In this document: positions 56,090 through 64,000 of the stretch, in pieces | Position numbering within the stretch: position 1 is the first letter of the stretch | Layout: each line of letters begins with the position of its first letter | Origin: Umbilicaria muhlenbergii | Taxonomy: Eukaryota; Ascomycota; Lecanoromycetes; Umbilicariales; Umbilicariaceae | Direction of reading: 5' to 3' | Length of the DNA stretch: 64,000 nucleotides | Assembly (NCBI GenBank): GCA_000611775.1 | Contig: KK106981.1 | Coordinates: 2,479,211-2,543,210, forward strand | The notes under the pieces: model-generated | Told to the model about the DNA's origin: nothing | The model's input: the letters and a program-made list of their open reading frames with translations, nothing else | Databases searched by the model: none | Position numbers and translations under genes: made by a program

Positions 56090-57340
56090 ATGGGTCGACC
56101 AAAGATATCGTTTGCAGTGGGGAAGAAGAGGAAGGCCTCAGAGCTCCAAACTAATCCTACAGCGCCGGTCGCAAATTCGGATACAGAGAATATTTCCTCC
56201 AGTTCTCAAGGGCGCATTTCTGAAGCTCTCAATTCTCCACCTCAAAGCCTCAGCACAGCTGACGTTGAAAACCAACAACGCGAAGTTTCACCGGCGAGTG
56301 CCCAGGAACCCTCTAAGAAGGACGCACCAGTAGTCACTCCCTCGACTGTTTCAGTGCCCAACAAGTTCGAGTCTGGTGATACGTGTAAGGCCGTACATAG
56401 TCCTTGGCGGCTTGGGTCCAGTCCAGGTGCGCAAGCATCGAGAAACATGGCTGAGCCGCCAGCGAAACGCGCAAAGCGCACCGATAGCTCGGCCATGTGG
56501 GATCGGAACGAACGTCCTTCCAGACCACTCGTTGACCGAGATATGAAGGACTCGGCGAATGGACGAGACAGGCGTGAGGATAGGGATAGGGATAGGGAGA
56601 GAGGTTACGGCCGAGATGATCGGAGACATAGGTCCAGATCGAGGGATAGGGCAGAGAGGCGCCGCGAGGGAAGCAGATCACGGGAACATGATGGTGGAAA
56701 GTACAGAAACGGTGACAAAGGTCGTGAAAGCCGCGAAGCTCGTGACGGGAGGGATAGGAGGGATCGTGAGCGATCTGCGAGTAGAGAAAGGCATCGGCCT
56801 CGAAGAGGTATGTCTTATGAACAATCCGCTGCTCAGCAATATATTCAATGCTGATCGACTCCAGTAGATGATCCTCCACCACGTTCGGACCGTCACCGTA
56901 CTCGGTCGCGCTCACCAGCTCGCAACAGCACAAGCACACGCGTTCGCTCACAGCCCAGAAAGCCACGAGTGGATGCTCCTAGAAAATCGCACAGTCCACC
57001 TCCAAAAAATACCTCTACTGGTCCCTCACAACCAAGCTCGAAACCGCCTGCAGGCCCAAAAGCCAGCACCACGAGCACAGCGGATCCTGACAAGATGCAA
57101 GTTGACTCGGTGACTCCTACGAACGGCACGAAGCCGAAAGAAGCGGAGGAAGTAGAAGAGGAGGACCCAGAGCTGGCGATGATGCGGAAAATGATGGGAT
57201 TCGCTGGTTTCAAGTCCACGAAGAACACAAAAGTACCAGGGAATGATGTGTATGCGGTTAGGAAGGAGAAGAAGGCGGAGTATAGGCAGTACATGAACCG
57301 GGTTGGTGGATTCAACAGGCCGCTTAGTCCTAGTCGATAG
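56090..57340 (+). CDS. SNRNP27-like tri-snRNP protein, RS-rich
   Basis: Homologue of the U4/U6.U5 tri-snRNP 27K protein. Exons 56090-56807 and 56865-57340; 397 residues. C-terminal domain is diagnostic: MMRKMMGFAGFKSTKNTKV, then VYAVRKEKKAEYRQYMNRVGGFNRPLSPSR. A long Arg/Asp/Ser-Arg region (about 140-240) includes DRDRDRERGYGRDDRR, encoded partly by GATAGG triplet-pair repeats. The core protein probably starts at MAEPPAKRAKRTDSS (56449); the 120 codons before it (MGRPKISFAVGKKRKAS...) are open in the same frame and may be an N-terminal extension or part of another exon arrangement. Confidence 0.88.
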
Positions 57341-57758
57341 TCTGGAAGGGCACAGTGATGGCTGCTTCGTTAGGGATACACCCAGCATAAGGAAGAAAAT
57401 GCTGGCAACCTGAGTTGGCGTTCCAGCATGTTGGATTCAATCATAAACTCGGTGCGTGTTTGGGGTTTGGCACGTGCTTGAGGATTCCGTCTGTAGACGA
57501 ATGCTTTGTGCAACTTTGTTGCCGCAGCTATACTCCCTGTAGGCATTATGACTACATCATAGTACTGAAACTTCCCTTACCAAACAAATGATGGTCCATA
57601 TGAACTCCAATCCACATTGGGGTCGTTAAACTCGAGACCCGTTACCTTTAAACACCATACCTCACCTCTCTGCACTGACATCGGCAACCCCACCATCCAC
57701 CATCCACCAAACCCTTTACTTACGAGCCCAAACAATTAACTCCCGCCCCCATCCAAAA
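57341..57758. other. Intergenic
   Basis: Between SNRNP27 and the MSO1-like gene. The right end from about 57,640 is strongly C-rich, continuing into the next gene. Confidence 0.45.
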
Positions 57759-58708
57759 ATGTCCTCCTACCTCTCCACCCTCCTCTCAAACACCACATCC
57801 CGCTACACCACCCTCCGGCGCACCCTCCTCTCCTCCTCCTCCGAAGACCAAGACACCACCATCGACTCTCCCGAAGACTCCCACATCTCCCGCGTCCTCC
57901 GCGCCTACTACACCGAAAAAGGCCGCCCCTTCCCCCCCTGGCTGCCCCCTGATCCGCGATCCACCCAGCCACCCGTCGTCAACCCCGCCATATCATCGAG
58001 CGGGTACGGCAACCCCTCCTCATACCCCGCCCCAAGCGGGCAACGAGCCAGCACCACCACGCCCAACCCCCGCGGCGGCCTCAGCGACCTCTGGGCCGAC
58101 TCGCCCTCCCCCCCGCCTCCGGCCGAGAAATCCCTCAGTCTGCGCAAACAGGGTCTGGGAGGACGCGCACCGCAGAGGTTGGGCGCGGCTATCCCGCAGA
58201 GGCCGCCGGCGGTGAGTGAGGGGCCGGCGAATGTGCGGCCGTTGCCGAGTCAGCGGGTGGGGAGTTATCAGGGGCTGAGGCAGGGGGGGAGTACGAGTCC
58301 GCCGCCGGGGACGGGGGTGGGGGCGATGGGGGGGACGAGTGTGCAGGAGAGGTTGAAGGCGAGGTTGGGGGGAGCGGGGGCGAGGGGGGGAAGTCTGGGG
58401 GCGGGGCCCGGGCCAGGGGGGGAGGGGTTACTGGTGGGTGGTGGTGGGGGGGGGAATCCTTACGAGAGAGGAGGGGAGGGAGCTTATGGTCTGTCTCTTA
58501 TACACATCGGAGTGCGTATGATGAGCGGGGAGGATCGTATGGGGCTAGTGGGAGTGGAGGCGGGAGTGGAAGTGGAGGGCAAGCGTATATGGCGGCGGGC
58601 GACCCTTGGGTTAGTGGGGATGGGGCGTATGGTGGTGATGGAGCTGGGGGGCAGGGGCTTGATAGGAGGAGAGTGGGGTTGCCACAGGGTCCTAGATCTG
58701 GGAGGTAA
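57759..58708 (+). CDS. MSO1: MSO1-like Sec1-binding protein, frame broken by an adapter sequence
   Basis: N-terminal 70 residues match the Sec1-binding region of Mso1, an exocytosis factor that works with Sec1 at the plasma membrane: YLSTLLSNTTSRYTTLRRTLL and HISRVLRAYYTEKGRPFPPWL. The rest is Gly/Pro-rich. At 58,491-58,508 an 18-base Tn5/Nextera mosaic-end sequence interrupts the reading frame. Before it the frame reads PYERGGEGAYG. After it the natural composition returns only in another frame (SAYDERGGSYGASGSGGG ... GLPQGPRSGR, stop TAA at 58,706-58,708). As written, the original frame instead runs to a TAG at 58,716-58,718 with an unrelated Met/Val-rich tail. I regard the break as artificial. 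An unknown number of true bases may be missing at the site. Confidence 0.85.
58491..58508 (+). other. Sequencing adapter remnant: Tn5/Nextera mosaic end (18 of 19 bases)
   Basis: The bases CTGTCTCTTATACACATC are identical to 18 of the 19 bases of the Tn5 mosaic end used in Nextera tagmentation and mate-pair kits. They lie in a G-rich low-complexity coding stretch and shift its frame. A chance match of 18 bases in 64 kb is very unlikely. Confidence 0.96.
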
Positions 58709-60613
58709 TTGCTACTAGGCGTTGGTGATACGAGCCGAAAGTTACACCCTACCAGCTATTGGACTCTATGATGCAGGTGATGCACGAGAACTCTCTCCTA
58801 GGGGCTTCACTATCATCTAACGAAGACATCTATGACGCTATCTCAGCGCAACTGTTAATTCAAAGCTGGCAACAGAATATGGAGGGCCTTGGTGAGATTT
58901 CAAACCCTCATTCTATAACCCTTTCAAACTCAAGTCGGCGGTCTCCTGTGAAATTTTTTGCGTAACCCAGTTTATGGACAGAACATGGTACCTCACACAT
59001 GTTGCATTCTTTAGCAACATGTTCAGGTCTTCAGCCCACTCCTATTCAAATACCTAAAAATCGCCATTACGAAGACAAGTACAAGAAAAGCCGGGTGCTG
59101 CATCTCACACGTATCCGTGATACCAAGAATAATTGATGTCGGTCTAGGGCTACCACAAGAACAAACTCCTTGCCATGCTCTTCCTTACACATAACACAAC
59201 AAACACATCTCCCCTTCTCTCAAAGCCATGCCAGCACAACCGAGAGGTAATTGGATTGGCTTGGGGGACAAAAACACAAAAAACATACAACAGCAGGGAT
59301 TCGCTGGTGGTCACCCACCCAACTACTGATCTGCCGATCTCAAGCTTATGTATGGCAGAGCGGACGGGATGCCCAGTATCTCATGGGACGTGTAAATATT
59401 GCTCCATTAAGTGATGGCTGCGGTGCCGTTTTAGGCTCCCATGAACGCTGCACCGCTGTTGAAGCGGGAACTTTCATGCCTCTGCTCTATCTCTGCTCTA
59501 TCTCTGCAAAACCTCTGCAGCCCACCATCATGTGGCGCATGCAGTTTCAAGGCGCTCATCATTCACGGTGTACAGCTCCGTACAGGAAGTATGAATCATA
59601 GCGGTGTAAAGTGGTGAAACAAGGCTAACAGCACCGGTGACGTTTGTAAAGAATGGGACTTAATAGTAATTGCAACCGCTTCAACGCAAGCATGAGGAAG
59701 TGATACGGCAGTGCTGTTCAAAAGAGTTGAGAGCTTGATACACTATCACGGTGTCATGCATATTTCTGGTGAGAATAGATATGTTTCCTCTACGACCATA
59801 ACCACTTTGGTGAATTATGAGTAAAATACATAATCTGATCTTGCTAGCAGCTTGTAACACACCGTTATCTCAAAGGAGCGCGGGTGAGATGCGGTAATCT
59901 TAGGGGCTCCAATCGATGGTTGACAGTAAGGTAGCAAGCATCTCTGAGCGTGCAGCTCCGAGTATCACATCGATATGCGGCTGCTGATTGCATATGTAGA
60001 TGCAAGTAGCGTTGAAATATTACTTTTGTGGGTGGTGTAACTGACGGAGCCCTCATCAGGTCCTACTTACCAATTGCTGTGATGATTTCCCAATACGGAC
60101 TCGAGGAGCTTTATTCGGCTCATGTGGGCGGATTAATCACGGCTTACATGCATAATGATGCTGTATGCGACAAGTGCACGCTTCTGCACATGCAGGTCTA
60201 AGGCTGAAGATATTGATCCTTCTTCTGAGGCCCTTGCTACTTGTTTGCTTATATGAGCTGTACTCAGAGGAGCTTTCCGCAACTGGCCATTACCAGCATG
60301 CCATTGCTCATGAGGTCAAGCTGCTTGTCATAGGTTTCGGCTGCTTGGTGCGACTGACCCGCCAGTTTTGCATAGAGTGCTAGCAATGCTCAAGTCAAGC
60401 CTATCAGCAAACAGGTTTGTCTTCTCATTCCATTTGGCCACCCGGTATGAACGTGTACCATTTTATATCCCAAATGCCAGGGTCAATGATAAATCACAGG
60501 ATGTATCCTATTGGCATCAATGAATAACCCTTGACTACGGAGCATATCTGATATATATGTAAATTATCTGTCCCGATCGCAAGACCACACCAGCCCATCA
60601 AGCCCAAAGTACA
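58709..60613. other. Gene-poor stretch of 1.9 kb
   Basis: No supported gene. Open frames below 120 codons have no domains. Holds copy A of the dispersed repeat (59,451-59,588). Composition is less GC-rich than in the gene blocks but CpG is still present. Confidence 0.5.
59451..59588 (+). repeat. Dispersed repeat, copy A
   Basis: Aligns to the reverse complement of about 62,779-62,905: shared TGCTCTATCTCTGCA, then TGTGGCGCATGCAG, then TCAAGGCGC and GTGTACAGCTCC, with gaps. Copy A contains an internal CTCTGCTCTAT duplication and a 16-base insertion relative to the other copy. Confidence 0.7.
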
Positions 60614-61920
60614 TCAGAAGCGTTCCACAATGAAATCGCGCGTTACTCGTATCTCATTATCATCCATACCGCTCATTCCATGGTAATGTGGTCCCGCGTA
60701 GTCTGTTCGTTTCTCAAGTACGGCTGATTCTCCGCCCACTAAAATTTCTTCATCCGACCCTGCCTGCTTGAACATGGCGGATGGTCCCTTTCTTGGGACA
60801 GTGTACGGTCCTGAGAATTCCATAGAGGACAATTCATGGCTCGTATTCGACTGCTCTGGCGGCCTTTTGGTGCCTGGGTCTGAGCCTGGAACCTTTGTTT
60901 CACGCAGTGTGCTGAACTGACCCTGCTTTCGAACGTAGAGATACAAGGGACGTAAAGCGGGCAAGCAAGCTGCGATGAGGTATGCTCCAGTCTCAGTTGT
61001 TGCAACTATAGCAAGTCTAACGCCGGTCCAAGTTGGATCAGCCGTGGGGTCAGAAGTGAAGAAAATAACTATGCGTACGATCGAGGCGACAAATCCGCTG
61101 TATGGAGAAATGGAAGTTAGTTTCAGTATAACCCCTGGTGGTGTTCATAATGTGGAGGAAGCGGGACTTACATGCTACCAGTAGAGAATGTCAATAAAAG
61201 TCCTAGCTTGTCTCTCCTCGACAGCTTTAGATTCAGTATAACGGGAACGGGCAGGATGAGCATAACAAGGTCGGTGAGAACGCTTGGAAAGGTACACCAT
61301 CGCCACCATGCAAAGATGTCAAAACAACGCGGATTTTTGATGGTTTGATCCCATAGAGCACTTAGAGGTATGCACTGTGTGAGTGTGAGTATAGCAGTCA
61401 ACGCGTCGTATCCGGCCAAGACTCCGATGAGAATGTAACACGCAATACGATATGGCTTGGTGTTGAATATCCGCAGATACAAAGTTATAATAGCTAGCCT
61501 AGAGAAGGTGGCCGAAAGTCCATTAAATATCCCGAATACCGTCTCCAGCCGGCCGAACAGAGGATTTGTTGAAGGGTCCTCAAGGAATACGACTCGAACA
61601 TGCTGGCCTAGCCCTGCATCCTTTACCATAGCTACGCCACTATTAGTACTTCAAGATTATACCCGTGAGAGACGAGGTTCAGTAGGGAGAGACTCTTTAC
61701 CGATAATGATACCGCAGGTGCTGACTGCAAATAGCAGTGAAGGTACGATGAGTGCATCGTCCCATCCAAAGGGCGTGTGCGTGAGTATCCGTGTAAAAGC
61801 CCGCAATGCAACCACTGAAACTTCAATGACAATGAAAGCAATAGCACAGCTAAACGCCTGGTAGCCAATGTTCTCGTCAACGAAGCCTGAAGAGGGTGTT
61901 GGGGCAGATGGCATGGACAT
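60614..61920 (-). CDS. Fungal rhodopsin-domain (PTH11-like) integral membrane protein
   Basis: Seven-helix membrane protein of the large fungus-specific family often annotated as 'integral membrane protein' or PTH11-like. Exons 61920-61701, 61631-61172 and 61097-60614; 387 residues. Family features: extracellular start, first helix AFSCAIAFIVIEVSVVALRAFTR, FGWDDALIVPSLLFAV after helix 1-2, FSRLAIITLYLRIF, RCFDIFAWWRWCTFPSVLTDLVMLILPVPVI, and FVASIVRIVIFFTSD after the second splice. Cytosolic tail of about 110 residues is Ser/Pro-rich. Such genes are numerous and variable; the ligand and role cannot be told. It is the only recognisable gene in the last 5 kb. Confidence 0.88.
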
Positions 61921-62782
61921 AGTGATCGTGTCCTTGCAGGATGGCGGGCCGAGACTTGGTCCTTCACATTCAGTTGCGCCCTGCTATTTAAATCGACGCT
62001 CAGTGATACAAAAAAGCGATTATGAAGACAAAAGGGTATGTTTCAATGTTATATTGAATAGGCAACGATGTTATTGTGATAAACTGAGGAGTTGAAGCTA
62101 GTGATGGTCATAACGTTGACGTAAATCAGGGGAAAACATAATATACCCTCTTGGAGTCTTGCCACATAGTCACAGGGGTTAACAGAAGCACAGCCTTCCG
62201 GGTGCACATGACATGAAAGACATTCTCCCTTAATTAGAAGCTGCTTAATTCCATGGCACAACCCATGCCGACATTTACGGCACGGCAGCACTGAGAGAGA
62301 GTGATGAAAGGCTTTCAAGGACGGAAGAGCAACGATAGGTTCGTTGGTTGAAGGCGGAAGCCCCCAGAACGACAAGTATTAACTGGACTGTGTGAAAAAC
62401 ATGTTGCATGGAGCGCCGCAGCGCAGGTGGCATGAGAAGCTGGGAGACATGGAAATCCAGTAGAATCTTTGAGTAACAATAAGATATCTAATCAGATCAC
62501 AGCGCTTGAGTGTGATTCCTCAGTGTGGAGACACAAATTAAGCTCAAAAAACCGAATAAAAAGGCGCACTTTTGAGGTGGCAGCAACAGTTGATGGAAAA
62601 TTTTGACGGAAGGATGACGGTTGAGGAAGTCGGAACAGTGAGAGCAGTGAGATCATTGGGGCGGCAGGCAGATAGAGCAGGTGGGGGCCCCCTCCAGTAA
62701 GTAATCAGAGGGCACAATGCCGCCGTGAAGACTCCAGTAGGATCTGCATAGTGCAAGGATTGAGAACGTAAGATCAGCATGT
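61921..62782. other. Intergenic, gene-poor
   Basis: Upstream of the rhodopsin-domain gene. No gene recognised. CpG frequency is normal for the window up to about 62,975. Confidence 0.5.
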
Positions 62783-63045
62783 TGTATGGAGCTGTACACT
62801 ATAGGGGATGACTCGCGCCTTGATACTGCATGCGCCACATGCAGAGATAGAGCAAAGACAGGTAGGTAGAGCATAGGTGTGAATTTCCACGCCTTAAGGG
62901 TGGTGCAGTGAAGGCGGGGGGCGGCAGTGACAGTAAGGCAGCTAGCTGCTTTCAGAAGGCAGCGGATGAGAGGTGATGGCATGCATGCAGTCACACATGC
63001 AGTACCTTACTGAGGTGTGAGTCATCTGTACAGCTCTGTAGATGT
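62783..63045. mobile_element. MITE-like element with imperfect terminal inverted repeats (candidate)
   Basis: The left end (62,786 on: GGAGCTGTACA, then GATGACTCGCGCCTTG, then ATACTGCATG) matches the inverted right end (CATGCAGTACC, GTGTGAGTCATC, TGTACAGCTCTG, to about 63,043) over roughly 45 bases with gaps. The element is about 260 bases with no coding capacity. The left end also matches copy A at 59.5 kb. No clear target-site duplication; transposon nature is inferred. Confidence 0.5.
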
Positions 63046-64000
63046 ATTTTACAGTATGGATGAAGTTGTGCAGGGCGCCTTGTTGCAAACTGGGTTGGCA
63101 CAGACAAAATTGGATAAAATGACATGGATTTTAACCGCATACACTTATTGGCCCTCTGTGTTCACACCATGTAATGTAACACTGCACAAGCCTGCTGTAA
63201 TACTTATCAGAAAGGATGAACTACCTTAATGTACCTAGGCACCCTTTTTCATAGCAGTGTTAGCTGAACACTGCTAAATATTTGAGAATGCACTGCAGTT
63301 TACTGCACTGCTGCAACACTGTGTACATTAGTATGACAAAAATATTTATTGAAATTAACATTTGAGCAAGTAGAAAACAAAGTTGCTTAGCAATCTCATC
63401 TTTTTTAAAATAATACTGATAATATTAAGCAGTTCACTACCTGATTGTATACATATTTATTCTTTTTAAGAAAATAAGTTTATTATTAATCACTTGTTAT
63501 TGGCTGACCTGTGCCTTCACATTTAATTCAAGACACTAAGAGCATCTTGTGAGCAAGCAAAGATATTATCAAAGACATTATCATTAAAGATGCAGGTTTT
63601 GTCATGTATTTTAACTGTATAAACAGGTCTTATTGTGTGTTTTTGAAGAAAAAAGTGATTTACTTTGCTATTTTGTTAAGCATAAATAACTTTGCATCTA
63701 TGATAAAACCTCTGTTGAGAGAAGTATATACTGATAACTTGAGATTAACTTGAAGGTTTTGTTTTTGATTTAATATATATAAGTATTTTTTTACCTGTTA
63801 ACAGTTACTTTTGTCAGGACTATGCAGATTATGAATTAATGCATGTGTTTTAACAGCTGACATTTAGCTACAGAGAAGAATTTTAGTCTAAGGAGCAAAA
63901 GGGAGAAAAAGCATGAAGATTAAAATCTTTATATGCATGTTAAACTCACTAATCTAATTGCTGTTAACCCGTTCAGTCATTCAGTTCAGTACATTATTTG
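63046..64000. other. AT-rich, CpG-free terminal segment, possibly foreign DNA
   Basis: GC is roughly 22-30% in most lines, far below the rest of the window. CpG occurs only at about 63,076, 63,136 and 63,970; none lie in the 830 bases between. TpG and CpA remain common. No gene, no repeat unit. Sharp change from 62,401-62,980, which has about 20 CpG in 580 bases. Confidence 0.75.

Noticed and set aside
58759-58965. 68-codon + strand open frame after the MSO1-like gene
   Set aside because: No domain, no neighbours in frame, length within chance.
62544-62994. Overlapping minus-strand open frames of 78-113 codons
   Set aside because: They run through the inverted-repeat element and show no conserved features.
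63046-64000. RIP-inactivated transposon as the explanation of the AT-rich end
   Set aside because: CpA and TpG are plentiful and TpA is not in clear excess, unlike classical CpA-directed RIP; a CpG-directed process is left open in the findings.

Overview
The window is nuclear DNA of a filamentous ascomycete (Pezizomycotina; Dothideomycetes is my best guess, from general gene style only). Evidence: spliceosomal introns of about 50-90 bases with GT..AG ends and CTAAC/CTGAC-type branch sites, monocistronic genes on both strands, an ERMES subunit (MMM1), a KNR4/SMI1 cell-wall regulator, a fused ADE5,7 enzyme and a fungal-rhodopsin-domain protein. I saw no rRNA, tRNA, CRISPR array, prokaryotic operon or intact transposon.

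Layout. 0-5.6 kb: RFC4 (5' part lies outside), MMM1, Golgi GDP-mannose transporter, PLP1/TXNDC9-like protein. 5.6-8.1 kb: gene-free. 8.1-16.3 kb: KNR4/SMI1, mitochondrial HTD2, signal-peptidase subunit SPC1, cullin RING subunit RBX1, a low-complexity EDC1/PNRC-motif protein. 17.8-24.9 kb: CorA/MNR2 magnesium transporter, prephenate dehydratase PHA2, AVT-type amino-acid transporter. 25.8-33.4 kb: a dense block of eRF1, a possible 64-residue gene, BMT2, ribosomal uL23, TIM8, a small membrane protein and a SUR1-like mannosyltransferase. 34.9-44.6 kb: a large PH/leucine-rich-repeat protein, then HIS3, THR1 and ADE5,7. 44.8-58.7 kb: PET127, an unknown protein, VPS68, LOC1, an EHT1-like esterase, ELP5, SNRNP27 and an MSO1-like exocytosis protein. 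58.7-64 kb: gene-poor, with one rhodopsin-domain membrane protein, copies of a small inverted repeat and an AT-rich, CpG-free end segment.

Most genes are housekeeping and several sit as divergent pairs with short shared promoters (HTD2/SPC1, BMT2/uL23, TIM8/small membrane protein, THR1/ADE5,7, GDP-mannose transporter/PLP1). Recurrent themes are mitochondrial biogenesis (MMM1, HTD2, TIM8, PET127), ribosome and translation (eRF1, BMT2, uL23, LOC1, ELP5) and amino-acid/purine synthesis (PHA2, HIS3, THR1, ADE5,7).

Three observations stand out. First, at about fifteen places a C/A-rich block abuts a G/T-rich block; the + strand always reads C-rich then G-rich, whatever the direction of the gene, and codon third positions follow it. 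Second, 18 bases identical to the Tn5/Nextera mosaic end sit inside the MSO1-like gene and break its frame, which points to an assembly error. Third, the last ~950 bases have almost no CpG and may be foreign DNA or a differently mutated repeat. Exon coordinates were worked out by hand from splice signals, reading frame and recalled family conservation; no search was run.
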